64,000 bases of DNA. Source: Streptomyces termitum (lineage in GTDB: Bacteria; Actinomycetota; Actinomycetes; Streptomycetales; Streptomycetaceae). Below, in pieces: positions 9,841-18,133 of the stretch. A program made the position numbers and the translations under genes. Every line of letters starts with the position of its first letter. The first letter of the stretch is position 1. The DNA is taken from positions 501,150-565,149 of the forward strand of contig NZ_BMUL01000002.1 in assembly GCF_014650175.1 (NCBI RefSeq), written 5' to 3'. The notes under the pieces were generated by a model. The model saw only the letters and a list, made by a program, of their open reading frames with translations, was not told where the DNA came from and searched no databases.

Positions 9841-10626
9841 TCAGTCCTGCGGGCCCAGGTGGGCGGTGAAGCTGAACCGGTCGCCCCGGTAGAGGGTCCT
9901 GACCCGCTCCAGGGGCCGCCCCGCCCCGTCCCGCGAGACGCGGTGCAGCAGCAGCATCGGCAGCGCGGGCGGGGTGCCGACGAGGAGCGCCTCGCGCGGG
10001 GTGGCGAGCACCGTCTCGATCTTCTCGTCGGCGTCGCCGAAGACGATGCCGAGCCGGTCGCGGAGGTAGCCGTAGAAGGAGGAGTCGGGGTCGAAGTCGG
10101 CGTCCAGGCGCGGGGCGCGGGCCTCGGAGACGTACGTGCTCTCCAGGCCGACCCGCTCGTCGTCGGCGAGCAGCACCCGCTCCATGTGCCAGACCGGCTC
10201 GCCGGGCGCGGCGCCGACCTCGGGCGCGAGCGCGTCGGGGCAGGGGAAGCGGTCCAGGGAGATCAGCGAACGGCCGGGGCGGCGGCCCTGGCGGCGCAGC
10301 CCCTCGGTGTAACTGGCCAGCGACAGCGGCTGTTCGAGCTTGGGCCCGGCGACGACGGTGCCGCGCCCCCGGCGGCGCACCCGCCCCTCCAGGAGCAGTT
10401 CGCGCAGCGCCTGCCGCAGGGTCTCGCGGGACACCTCGTAGCGGACGGCGAGTTCGCGCTCGGTGGGCAGCGCGCCGCCCTCCCCCAGCTCGTCGACGAG
10501 GACGGAGAGCCGCGCCTTCACCGCGTAGTACTTCGGCACGCGGCCGTGCTCGGGGACGCCGGAACGGACGGGCGAGCCGGGCGCGCCGGGGGCGGCGGGG
10601 CCGGGCGGGGCGTGGTGGCGGTTCAT
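9841..10626 (-). CDS. GntR/HutC family transcriptional regulator
   Basis: A 261-residue repressor. The winged-helix domain spans about residues 32-100 (PTERELAVRYEVSRETLRQALRELLLEGRVRRRGRGT), followed by a UTRA ligand-binding domain (about residues 115-255, including ...LVGTPPALPMLLLHRVSRDGAGRPLERVRTLYRGDRF). This is the PhnF/HutC architecture. It lies immediately upstream of the phosphonate genes on the same strand and probably controls them in response to a phosphonate or phosphate signal. An Ala/Pro-rich N-terminal tail precedes the domain. The start at 10626 is the first ATG giving a plausible N-terminus. Confidence 0.87.
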   Translation of the reverse strand: MNRHHAPPGPAAPGAPGSPVRSGVPEHGRVPKYYAVKARLSVLVDELGEGGALPTERELAVRYEVSRETLRQALRELLLEGRVRRRGRGTVVAGPKLEQPLSLASYTEGLRRQGRRPGRSLISLDRFPCPDALAPEVGAAPGEPVWHMERVLLADDERVGLESTYVSEARAPRLDADFDPDSSFYGYLRDRLGIVFGDADEKIETVLATPREALLVGTPPALPMLLLHRVSRDGAGRPLERVRTLYRGDRFSFTAHLGPQD

Positions 10627-10742
10627 CCCGGGATCGTCGCAGACGGGGGTGAACGGGAGGGTGTCCGGCGGGTGGACCGGGGGTGCGGGGGCGCGGGGCG
10701 GCACGCGGACCCGGCGGGTGGACCGGGGGCGCGGGGCGGGGC

Positions 10743-11813
10743 TCAGGCCCGGCGGCGGGCGGCCCGGACGAGGAGGGCGCCGGCCAGGACGAGAAGGGCC
10801 GCGCCCAGGGCCGGGAGGAGGGCGTCCCGCCCGCCCGTGGCGGCGAGTTGGGGAAGCCCGGGGCGGGTGGCGGGGTCCCCTTCGGCGTACTCGTCGCCGT
10901 CGCCGTTTCCGTCCCCGGTGGAGGGCTCCGGGGCCGCAGATCCGTCAGGTACGGGGACGGGGGCACCCGGCGGGGTGGGCGCGGGCGGCGGGGAGGACGC
11001 GGGGGGTACGGGAGGGAGCGCGGGGTCCGCGGACGGCGCGGGGGCGGTGGGGCGTGCGGGAGCGGTGGACGGTGCGGGAGCGCTGGGGGGCCTGGGGCCG
11101 GTGGGGGGCGCGGGGCCTTCGGGGCCGGGCGGGCCGATGGTGAGCCGGTGGTCGTCGGAGCGGCCGATCCAGTCCCCGTCGGCGCCGCGCCGCTGGACCA
11201 GCACGGCCCCGAGGACGACCTCCTGCGGTGCGGCGTCGGCACGGAAGGCGAGCCGGACGGGGACGGCGAGGGTCCGCCCGGCGGCGACCGAGAAGCCGTC
11301 GAAGCGGGTGGGGGCGTCGGGGTCGGCGGAACGGTCCGGCCCGCCCGGGGCGTCGGGCCCGTTCGGGTCGGTGAACGCGCCGACGTTCTCCGCCTCGTCG
11401 GTGGTCTCGAAGGCGACCGGACGCCAGCGGCGGGCCCCGTCGTCGTAGAAGTCGAGCCGGATCTGCCCGGGGCGCAGCGCCCGCAGCGCGTCGGTGAGGA
11501 CGAGGACCGGGTGCACCCCGGCGCAGAGGCTCCCGGTGGTGTTGCGCAGCTCCAGCTCCCAGACGGCGGGCGCGCCGCCCGCCGCAAGGGCGTCGGGCGC
11601 GTCGCGGAAGCGGACGTCGAGCGGGAAGGCGTCGTCGGAGGCGCGCCCGCAGGCGGGCGCGGGCGGGGCGGGGGCGGCCGGGGCGAGAAGGGCGGGGGCG
11701 GCGGGCGCGGGGGTCGGGGCGGTGGGGCGGGCGGTCGCCGCGGGGGCGGCGGACAGGACCACGACGGTCGCGGCGGCGAGGGCGCCGCGCAGGGGCCGGG
11801 GAGCGGGTGCCAT
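10743..11813 (-). CDS. LAATG cell-wall-anchored surface protein
   Basis: A 356-residue secreted protein: signal peptide (about residues 1-30), Ala/Pro-rich stretch, an extracellular domain of about 170 residues (CGRASDDAFPLDVRF to ...DDHRLTIG), a long Pro/Ala-rich wall-spanning region, then the sorting signal LPQLAATGG, a hydrophobic helix (LLPALGAALLVLAGALLV) and RAARRRA. LAATG is the pentapeptide preferred by class E sortases, and such a sortase is encoded at 19578-20408. The domain itself is not one I recognise. It is a stand-alone gene on the minus strand. Confidence 0.82.
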   Translation of the reverse strand: MAPAPRPLRGALAAATVVVLSAAPAATARPTAPTPAPAAPALLAPAAPAPPAPACGRASDDAFPLDVRFRDAPDALAAGGAPAVWELELRNTTGSLCAGVHPVLVLTDALRALRPGQIRLDFYDDGARRWRPVAFETTDEAENVGAFTDPNGPDAPGGPDRSADPDAPTRFDGFSVAAGRTLAVPVRLAFRADAAPQEVVLGAVLVQRRGADGDWIGRSDDHRLTIGPPGPEGPAPPTGPRPPSAPAPSTAPARPTAPAPSADPALPPVPPASSPPPAPTPPGAPVPVPDGSAAPEPSTGDGNGDGDEYAEGDPATRPGLPQLAATGGRDALLPALGAALLVLAGALLVRAARRRA

Positions 11814-11935
11814 GGCGGACGCCTTTGCTGCTCGCGGACGTGCGGGTCGCCCGCGACGCTGCCACACCGCCCGGCCGGGGACGGGCGGCGGCACCGGGGG
11901 GCCACCCGACCGGCCCGCCGGATCCGCCCGATCAG

Positions 11936-11962
11936 CGTACGGTCGGACGATCCGACGGTACG
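11936..11962. promoter_or_regulatory. Near-perfect 12-bp inverted repeat
   Basis: CGTACGGTCGGA and TCCGACGGTACG face each other across a 3-bp centre with a single mismatch. It lies between the stop of the ROK gene and the start of the LAATG protein gene. It could be an operator for the latter or a weak hairpin terminator of the former. Confidence 0.35.
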
Positions 11963-12041
11963 ACCCTCGATCCGGGCCCCCGCCCACCACTCCGGCCGCC
12001 CGGCGGCCCGGCACCGGGCCCGGCCCCCTCCGGCCCCACCG

Positions 12042-13217
12042 TCACTCCCCGCCCACCGGCCCGCCCACCGGCCCGAGCGTCGCCCCGCCCGCCGTCCCGT
12101 CCAGGCCGAAGAACGGTGCCAGGACCAGGTGGGCCGCGCCCGTCGCCACCGCGTGCGGGGCGGTCACGGTCTCGACCGGGACCGGCAGTCCGAGGCCGGC
12201 CAGGACCGCCCGCACCCCGGCCGCGAGGACGTCGGGGGCGCCGCGCACCACCCGGCCGCCGAGCAGGATGCGGTCGGCGTCGAGGAGCCGGACGAGGTTG
12301 GCCGCGCCGGTGCCGAGGAGCCGGGCCGCGCCGGGCAGGTCGCCGCGCGCCACCGCCGCCAGGCAGAGGACCTCCAGGCAGCCGCGCGCCCCGCAGGCGC
12401 ACGGGGGCCCGTCGAGCTGGACGGTCTGGTGGCCCAGCTCGCCGGCCCCGGTCCGCGCGCCGCGCAGCGGGACGCCGCCGAGGACGAGGCCGGCGCCGAG
12501 CCCCGTACCGAGGTGGACGTAGGCGAAGGAGCGGGGGGCGCCGGGGCGCAGGGCGAGGCCGAGGGCGGCGGCGTTGGTGTCCTTGTCGAGGGTGACGGGC
12601 AGGCCGATCCTGGCGGCCAGCGCGTCCCGCACCGGCTCCCCCGCCCAGACGGGCGCGCCGGTGACCCGCCCCGGCACGCCCCGCCGGTGGTCCAGCGGTC
12701 CGGGCATGGCCACGCCGGCGCCGAGCATCCGGGCCGGTCCGGCGGACGGCAGCGCCCGTACCTCCGCCGCGACGGCCGCGAGGACCGGTCCGGGGCCCGC
12801 CGTCAGGTCCAGGGACCGGCGGCGGACGGCGAGCGGGGTCCCGGCGAGGTCGGTCAGGACGACGGTCGCCCCGTCCCGGTCGAGGTGGACGCCGACGGCG
12901 CGCGCGGCGCCGGGGACGAGCCGCAGCACCGTGCGGGGCTTGCCGCCGGTGGAGGCGCGGCGCCCGGCCCCGTCGGCGAGCCCCTCGGCGCGCAGCCGGG
13001 CGGTGATCTTGCTGACGGCCTGCGGGGTGAGGCCGGTGCGGTCGGCGAGTTCGAGGCGGCTGATGCCGTCGGGGCCCGCCGTGCGCAGCAGGTCGAGGAC
13101 GAGGGCCGCGTTGTGCCCGCGCAGCACGGCCAGGTTCGCGCCCCCGCCCGCGGGGCCCGTGCCGGTGCCGCCGGGGTCCGTCGCGTCGGGGCCTGTCGCG
13201 TCCGGGTCTCTCGTCAT
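12042..13217 (-). CDS. ROK family transcriptional repressor
   Basis: A 391-residue regulator. The N-terminal winged helix (about residues 28-95, SRLELADRTGLTPQAVSKITARLRAEGL) precedes a ROK sugar-kinase-like domain with the DKDTNAAALG segment, HLGTGLGAGLV and a zinc-binding CACGARGCLE motif. It is probably a sugar-responsive repressor. It is transcribed divergently from a Gfo/Idh/MocA oxidoreductase, and the 56-bp gap between the two starts holds a long inverted repeat, so it very likely controls that gene and itself. The Gly/Thr-rich first 25 residues may be disordered. Confidence 0.88.
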   Translation of the reverse strand: MTRDPDATGPDATDPGGTGTGPAGGGANLAVLRGHNAALVLDLLRTAGPDGISRLELADRTGLTPQAVSKITARLRAEGLADGAGRRASTGGKPRTVLRLVPGAARAVGVHLDRDGATVVLTDLAGTPLAVRRRSLDLTAGPGPVLAAVAAEVRALPSAGPARMLGAGVAMPGPLDHRRGVPGRVTGAPVWAGEPVRDALAARIGLPVTLDKDTNAAALGLALRPGAPRSFAYVHLGTGLGAGLVLGGVPLRGARTGAGELGHQTVQLDGPPCACGARGCLEVLCLAAVARGDLPGAARLLGTGAANLVRLLDADRILLGGRVVRGAPDVLAAGVRAVLAGLGLPVPVETVTAPHAVATGAAHLVLAPFFGLDGTAGGATLGPVGGPVGGE

Positions 13218-13239
13218 CGGGCCATTGTCGCCGCTGCTT

Positions 13240-13268
13240 GCACTTGGGCAACAGCGTTGCTTAAGTGC
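13240..13268. promoter_or_regulatory. ROK operator candidate
   Basis: A 29-bp interrupted palindrome: GCACTTGGGCAAC and GTTGCTTAAGTGC arranged around a short centre, with 11 of 14 positions per arm matching. It fills the gap between the divergent ROK regulator and oxidoreductase genes and ends only 5 bp before the ATG at 13274. Binding would cover the start of transcription. Confidence 0.6.
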
Positions 13269-13273
13269 GGTGC

Positions 13274-14392
13274 ATGACTGCTGCTCCCCGGACGCCCGCT
13301 CCCCTCCGCGTCGGGCTCGTCGGCTACGGCCTCGCGGGCTCCGTCTTCCACGCGCCGCTGATCGCCGCCTGTGACGGCCTGACACTCGCCGCCGTCACCA
13401 CCGGCGATCCCGAACGGGCCGCCGGGGCACGGGCCGCGCACCCCGGGGTGCGGGTCCTCCCCCGCCCCGAGGACCTGTGGGCCCCCGGCGCGGAACCCCT
13501 CGACCTGATCGTCGTCGCCTCCCCCAACAAGACCCACGTCCCGCTCGCCACCGCCGCCCTGGAGGCCGGCCTCCCGGTGGTCGTCGACAAGCCGCTCGCC
13601 GCGACCGCCGCCGAGGCGCGCGGCCTCGCGGACCTCGCCGAGCGGCGCGGGCTGCTGCTCTCCGCCTTCCAGAACCGCCGCTGGGACAGCGACTTCCTCA
13701 CCCTGCGCCGTCTGCTCGACGCGGACGGGCTCGGCGAGGTGCGGCGCTTCGAGTCCCGCTTCGAGCGCTGGCGGCCCCGGCCGAAGGGCGGCTGGCGCGA
13801 GTCCGGGGCGCCGGAGGAGATCGGCGGCCTCCTGTACGACCTGGGCAGCCACGTCGTCGACCAGGCGCTGGTCCTCTTCGGCCCGGCGGTCTCCGTCTAC
13901 GCCGAGTCGGACGTGCGCCGCCCCGGCGCGGAGGCCGACGACGACACCTTCCTCGCCGTCACCCACGCGAACGGGGTCCGCTCGCACCTGTACGTGAGCT
14001 CCACCGCCGCCCAGTTGGGGCCGAGGTTCCGGGTGCTCGGGGAGCGCGCGGGCTTCGTCACGTACGGACTCGACCCGCAGGAGGCGGCGCTGCGCGCGGG
14101 CCTGCGCCCCGGCCCCGGCACCGCCTGGGGCGTGGACCCCGGGGCGCCGTGGGGCCGGGTCGGCGCCGGGGAGTCCCCGCTGACCGGCGGCGGGACTCCC
14201 GTCGAGCCGGTGCCGGGGGACTACCCGGCCTTCTACGCGGCCGTGGCCGCCGCCGTGCGGGGCGACGGCCCGAACCCGGTCACCGCGCGCGAGGCCGCCG
14301 CCGCCCTGGAGGTCCTGGAGGCGGCGAAGCGGTCCGCGCGCGAGGGCGTCACCGTCAGGCTGCCCCGCCCGAGCGGCGGCGCCGGCGGCTGA
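13274..14392 (+). CDS. Gfo/Idh/MocA family oxidoreductase
   Basis: A 372-residue NAD(P)-dependent oxidoreductase. The Rossmann segment [18 protein letters not shown] is at the N-terminus, and the conserved EKP-like motif reads [13 protein letters not shown]. The C-terminal Gfo domain contains [16 protein letters not shown]. Substrates of the family are sugars or inositols; the divergent ROK repressor supports a sugar. I chose the ATG at 13274 over the in-frame GTG at 13265 because the putative operator covers the latter. With so little room for a leader, the transcript may be nearly leaderless. The 3' end overlaps the convergent LPETG gene by 38 bp. Confidence 0.88.
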   Translation: MTAAPRTPAPLRVGLVGYGLAGSVFHAPLIAACDGLTLAAVTTGDPERAAGARAAHPGVRVLPRPEDLWAPGAEPLDLIVVASPNKTHVPLATAALEAGLPVVVDKPLAATAAEARGLADLAERRGLLLSAFQNRRWDSDFLTLRRLLDADGLGEVRRFESRFERWRPRPKGGWRESGAPEEIGGLLYDLGSHVVDQALVLFGPAVSVYAESDVRRPGAEADDDTFLAVTHANGVRSHLYVSSTAAQLGPRFRVLGERAGFVTYGLDPQEAALRAGLRPGPGTAWGVDPGAPWGRVGAGESPLTGGGTPVEPVPGDYPAFYAAVAAAVRGDGPNPVTAREAAAALEVLEAAKRSAREGVTVRLPRPSGGAGG

Positions 14393-16124
14393 CGGCCACG
14401 AGGAGGCCGCCGCCCGCGGCGAGCAGGGCCGCGGTCACGCCCATGACGGTCTTCCCGGTGCCGGAACCGGTCTCGGGGAGCTGGGCCCCCATGCCGCCCT
14501 GCGGCCCGTGACCGCCGCCGCTGTCCCCGCCGTACCCGCCGTCGTCGCCGTAGCCCCCGTCGTCACCGTACCCACCGGTCGTCCCCCCGTCGGAGGAACC
14601 GGTCGGGGTGGGGGTGGGGGTGGTCTCGGTAGGAGTCGGCTCGGTCGGCGTCGGCGTCGTCTCGGTGGGGGTCGGCTCGGTGGGAGTCGGGGTGGTCTCC
14701 GTGGGAGTCGGCTCCGTGGGGGTCGGAGTGGTCTCCGTCGGCGTCGGCTCCGTCGGGGTCGGCGTCGTCTCGGTGGGGGTCGGCTCCGTGGGAGTCGGAG
14801 TCGTCTCCGTCGGCGTCGGCTCGGTCGGCGTGGGGGTGGTCTCGGTCGGCGTCGGCTCGGTGGGAGTCGGGGTGGTCTCCGTCGGCGTCGGCTCGGTCGG
14901 CGTCGGCGTCGTCTCGGTGGGGGTCGGCTCCGTCGGCGTGGGAGTCGTCTCCGTCGGCGTCGGCTCGGTCGGTGTGGGGGTGGTCTCGGTCGGCGTCGGC
15001 TCCGTCGGGGTCGGCGTCGTCTCCGTGGGCGTCGGCGTCGGCGTGGTCGGCTCCGTGCAGGACGGGAGGTCGCCGTTGAACGGGTAGTTGTGGATCTCCT
15101 GGCCTCCGCCGCCGCCCGGCTCCGAGGCGTGGGTCAGGTTGCCGGTGGTGAAGAACCGGCCGTTCATGCCGGGCATGGTGATCGTCGTCGTACTGGCCTG
15201 GTTGCCGACGAGGACGCTGCCCGCGAACTGCGCGCCGCCCTCGAACTTCACCCGCGTCGCGTCCGGGAAGTTCCACAGCAGCCGGTCGCGCAGGCCCGGG
15301 AGGCCGTCGATGTAGCTGTCGATGGTCCGCTCCGCGCCGAGGACGTTGACCAGCACCGTCGCGGTGTCGGGGATGTTCTCGAAGCGGATGTTCTGCGGGC
15401 CGCCGCTCGCCGTCTCCATGTCGAAGTCGACGGTGAAGACCTGGAGCGCGGAGGTCCCGTCGCCGGTGAAGAGGGTCTCGTACCCGGCGTTGACGGCCGT
15501 GCCGGTGGGGGTGCGGGAGGCGCCGGAGACGTACGCGTAGCACTGGCTGGCGTCGGTGAGCTGGCCGCGCAGGGCGGTGTACGGGGTGACGGCGGCGTCG
15601 TCCTGGACGGGGTCGGGGACGACGGTGCCGCTGAGGGCGCCCGCGTACCGGGTCGTGCCGGTGACCGTGCCCTCCTCGGTGAGGACGCGCTGCCCGGCGG
15701 CGACCGTGAGGTCCTTGCCGACGCTGAGGAAGTCGGTGCCGTTCTCGGGCGGGACGCGCGAACCGACGCCCGCGACGCCCACGTTGTAGACGGCGGACGC
15801 GCCCTCGCGCTTGTTCTGGTCGAAGCCGCCGAGGACGACGACCTTGCCCTCCGCCTCGGCCGCGGCCTCGCGGACCAGGAAGTCGCCGCCGACGAAGACG
15901 TTGATCCCGTTGTCGCGCCACTGCACCGGGCCGTTGTTGATGTCGGGGTACGTACCCGGGCAGTTGCCGGGCACGCAGGGGCCGAGGCCGCCGGGGAGCG
16001 GATCGGCGGCACCGGCGACGGAGAGGACGCCGACGAGCGTGCCCGCGCCGAGGACGGCGGTGGCGGCGGAGAGGGCCAGGCGTGACCTGCGATGGGGAAC
16101 GGCTGCGCGCTTCGGAGATTCCAT
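14355..16124 (-). CDS. LPETG-anchored choice-of-anchor A surface protein
   Basis: A 589-residue cell-wall protein. After a signal peptide (about residues 12-40) comes a choice-of-anchor A type adhesive domain ([44 protein letters not shown]). A stalk of about 12 copies of the 12-residue unit [12 protein letters not shown] follows, then a Gly/Asp/Tyr-rich spacer and the sorting signal LPETG, a hydrophobic helix and [10 protein letters not shown]. It is presumably linked to peptidoglycan by a sortase and acts outside the cell in adhesion or hyphal surface properties. Start at 16124 gives a normal signal peptide, though the ribosome-binding site is poor. Confidence 0.85.
   Translation of the reverse strand: MESPKRAAVPHRRSRLALSAATAVLGAGTLVGVLSVAGAADPLPGGLGPCVPGNCPGTYPDINNGPVQWRDNGINVFVGGDFLVREAAAEAEGKVVVLGGFDQNKREGASAVYNVGVAGVGSRVPPENGTDFLSVGKDLTVAAGQRVLTEEGTVTGTTRYAGALSGTVVPDPVQDDAAVTPYTALRGQLTDASQCYAYVSGASRTPTGTAVNAGYETLFTGDGTSALQVFTVDFDMETASGGPQNIRFENIPDTATVLVNVLGAERTIDSYIDGLPGLRDRLLWNFPDATRVKFEGGAQFAGSVLVGNQASTTTITMPGMNGRFFTTGNLTHASEPGGGGGQEIHNYPFNGDLPSCTEPTTPTPTPTETTPTPTEPTPTETTPTPTEPTPTETTPTPTEPTPTETTPTPTEPTPTETTPTPTEPTPTETTPTPTEPTPTETTPTPTEPTPTETTPTPTEPTPTETTPTPTEPTPTETTPTPTEPTPTETTPTPTEPTPTETTPTPTPTGSSDGGTTGGYGDDGGYGDDGGYGGDSGGGHGPQGGMGAQLPETGSGTGKTVMGVTAALLAAGGGLLVAVSRRRRRSGGAA
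14608..15045. repeat. 36-bp coding tandem repeat (about 12 copies)
   Basis: The Thr/Pro/Glu stalk of the LPETG protein is encoded by about 12 imperfect copies of a 36-bp unit. Codon third positions vary between copies while the peptide repeat is conserved. That pattern indicates selection on protein sequence, and the array length may vary between strains. Confidence 0.9.
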
Positions 16125-16139
16125 AAGCCGCAATATGCA

Positions 16140-16182
16140 GAAAAAAGGACGCAAATGGCGACGCCCCACGCGGGGCGCCGCC
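16140..16182 (-). terminator. Hairpin plus T-run after the FAA hydrolase gene
   Basis: An 11-bp GC stem with one mismatch (16157-16182) is followed on the minus strand by T6 (16141-16146). It lies 80 bp beyond the FAA hydrolase stop and just upstream of the LPETG gene. Confidence 0.6.
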
Positions 16183-16262
16183 ACATTCGGACGCGTCGTC
16201 GGACGCTTCGGGCGTACCTCCGGACACCGGGGGGCGCGCCACCGGGCGCTCCGGACGCGCCG

Positions 16263-17132
16263 TCAGGCGCCCTTGAGCTCCTGCCGCTGGCGGCCCAGAC
16301 CCTCGACCTCCAGCTCGACGACGTCACCGGGCCGGAGGTACGGCTTGGGCTCCGGCTGCCCCATGGCGACACCGGCGGGCGTGCCGGTGTTGATGACGTC
16401 GCCGGGGTACAGCGTCATGAACCGGCTGACGTACCGGACGACCTCGGCCACCGGGAAGATCTGGTCGGAGGTGTGGCCCTCCTGCCGCGGTTCGCCGTTG
16501 ACCCACAGCCGCAGGGTCAGGTCCTGCGGGTCGGGGACCTCGTCGGCCGTGACCAGCCAGGGCCCCAGCGGGTTGAAGGTCTCGCAGTTCTTGCCCTTGT
16601 CCCAGGTGCCGCCGCGCTCGATCTGGAACTCGCGCTCCGAGACGTCGTGCGCGACCGCGTACCCGGCGACGTGCGCGAGGGCCTCCTCGTCGGTCTCCAG
16701 GTAGCGGGCGGTCCGGCCGATGACGACGGCCAGCTCGACCTCCCAGTCCGTCTTCACCGAACCGCGCGGGACGAGCACGGTGTCGTCGGGGCCGACGACC
16801 GTGTCGGCGGCCTTGAGGAAGACGACCGGCTCGGTGGGGACCGCCTGCCCGGTCTCGGCGGCGTGCCCGTGGTAGTTCAGCCCGATGCACACGACCTTGC
16901 CGATCCGCCCGACCGGCGGGCCGACGCGCAGGCCCGTCGGGTCGCCGGTGCCGCCGAGCGGCGGCAGCACGCCGGCGCCCGCGGCGGCCCGGATCAGGTC
17001 GAGGGTGGCGGCGTCCGAGAGCAGCGTTCCGTCGACGTCGTCGGTGAAGGCGGACAGGTCGCGGAGGGTGCCGTCGCCGTCGAGGAGGGCGGGGCGCTCG
17101 GCGCCCGGCGGGCCGACTCGCAGCAGCTTCAT
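16263..17132 (-). CDS. Fumarylacetoacetate hydrolase family protein
   Basis: A 289-residue enzyme. The metal-binding and catalytic segments of the FAH fold are visible: VVCIGLNYHGHAAETG, EPVVFLKAADTVVGP, DWEVELAVVIGRTARY, GYAVAHDVSEREFQ, KNCETFNPLGPWLVTADE and GDVINTGTPAGVAMG. Family members hydrolyse or decarboxylate beta-diketo or hydroxymuconate compounds, so the substrate is undetermined. GGGAG lies 6 nt before the ATG at 17132. The gene stands alone; its promoter should be in 17133-17375, where I see no clear operator. Confidence 0.87.
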   Translation of the reverse strand: MKLLRVGPPGAERPALLDGDGTLRDLSAFTDDVDGTLLSDAATLDLIRAAAGAGVLPPLGGTGDPTGLRVGPPVGRIGKVVCIGLNYHGHAAETGQAVPTEPVVFLKAADTVVGPDDTVLVPRGSVKTDWEVELAVVIGRTARYLETDEEALAHVAGYAVAHDVSEREFQIERGGTWDKGKNCETFNPLGPWLVTADEVPDPQDLTLRLWVNGEPRQEGHTSDQIFPVAEVVRYVSRFMTLYPGDVINTGTPAGVAMGQPEPKPYLRPGDVVELEVEGLGRQRQELKGA

Positions 17133-17375
17133 GGTCTTCTCCCTGTGGTCGAGGTGGGCCCGGAGGGGAGGCCCTGAGGTGCCCCGGCCGATGGAGTGCG
17201 GCCATCGGAGGATTGGTCGATCGTCCAAGACTCCGGGTCAGCCCGCAAGACCCCGTTCATCCACCGGACCCTACGCACGGGTAACCGGGAGGGGGGCGGA
17301 CCGGAGAGGGAGCGCCCTGCGGAGGCGGGAAGGGACGGCCGCGGGAGGGGGCGGGAAGCCGCGGGGGTACGGAAA

Positions 17376-17436
17376 CGGGGGCGGAGGCGCGGGTCACCGC
17401 GGGACCAGACTCCCGCTCGCCGCGCCTCCGCCCCCG
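17376..17436. terminator. 17-bp-stem terminator after the HxlR gene
   Basis: CGGGGGCGGAGGCGCGG pairs exactly with its complement at 17420-17436, and a smaller GCGGGA/TCCCGC hairpin forms inside the loop. It starts 6 bp past the HxlR stop and would work in both directions, insulating the FAA hydrolase promoter. Confidence 0.75.
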
Positions 17437-17441
17437 CCCTT

Positions 17442-18032
17442 TCAGTGTCCGTCGGGTACGACGACCGGGGCGGCCGGAGAGTTCCCGGCGGGCGGCTCGT
17501 GCTCCAGCGGGACGAGGAGGCGGCGGGGCCGCAGGAGGGCCCGGCTCACCGGATCGGCGGGGTCGGGGTCGAGCCCGGCGCCGGGCCGCATCTCGATGTC
17601 GGCGGGCGGCACGGCCCGGCCGTGGGACGGGCACCCGGCGGAGGGGCACTCGCCGCCGGGGCCGAGTTCGGTGCCGCAGGCGGCGTGGTGGAAGCGGCGC
17701 ATCGGGAGGGTGCCGGGAATCCGGTCCCGGCCCCAGGCGCCGAGGGCGCGCAGGACGGGCCAGAGGGCGAGGCCGGCCTCGGTGAGGACGTACTCGTCGC
17801 GCGGCGGGGACTCCTGGTAGCGCCGCCGGTCGAGGACCCCGGCGTCGACGAGGGCCTGGAGGCGGGCGGCGAGCACGGCGCGGGGGGCGCCGAGGTGGGC
17901 GAGGAAGTCGCCGTAGCGCCGGACGCCGTAGAAGGCGTCGCGCACGACGAGGAGGGTCCAGCGCTCGCCGACGACTTCGAGGGAGCGGGCGATGGAGCAC
18001 TGCTGGTGGGCGTAGTCCTTGCCGAGGGCCAT
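17442..18032 (-). CDS. HxlR family transcriptional regulator
   Basis: A 196-residue winged-helix regulator. The HxlR core is clear: QQCSIARSLEVVGERWTLLVVRDAFYGVRRYGDFLAHLGAPRAVLAARL, then EYVLTEAGLALWPVL. A C-terminal extension has a CGTELGPGGECPSAGC cluster that may bind metal or sense redox state. I chose the ATG at 18032 (MALGKDYAH) because the upstream ATG at 18065 would lie inside an operator-like repeat. It is divergent from an MFS exporter, with two matching inverted repeats between them. Confidence 0.87.
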   Translation of the reverse strand: MALGKDYAHQQCSIARSLEVVGERWTLLVVRDAFYGVRRYGDFLAHLGAPRAVLAARLQALVDAGVLDRRRYQESPPRDEYVLTEAGLALWPVLRALGAWGRDRIPGTLPMRRFHHAACGTELGPGGECPSAGCPSHGRAVPPADIEMRPGAGLDPDPADPVSRALLRPRRLLVPLEHEPPAGNSPAAPVVVPDGH

Positions 18033-18054
18033 GGGGCCAGCGTACCCATTCATC

Positions 18055-18071
18055 GGTTCATTCACCGAACC
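18055..18071. promoter_or_regulatory. HxlR-type operator 1
   Basis: GGTTC-N7-GAACC (GGTTCATTCACCGAACC), about 23 bp upstream of the regulator start. It matches the second repeat at 18088 in sequence and spacing, as expected for a dimeric regulator's sites. Confidence 0.6.
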
Positions 18072-18087
18072 CAGCGGGTAGAGTCAT

Positions 18088-18104
18088 GGTTCAATCACTG
18101 AACT
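18088..18104. promoter_or_regulatory. HxlR-type operator 2
   Basis: GGTTC-N7-GAACT (GGTTCAATCACTGAACT), 30 bp upstream of the MFS gene start and offset 33 bp (about three helical turns) from operator 1. The pair suggests control of both divergent promoters by the HxlR protein. Confidence 0.6.
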
Positions 18105-18133
18105 GACAGTCGGTCGAGCGGGTGGAGGTCCCC

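Noticed and set aside
14608..15087. CRISPR-like regular repeat
   Set aside because: The 36-bp period has no spacers and encodes a continuous Thr/Pro/Glu peptide repeat within the LPETG gene.
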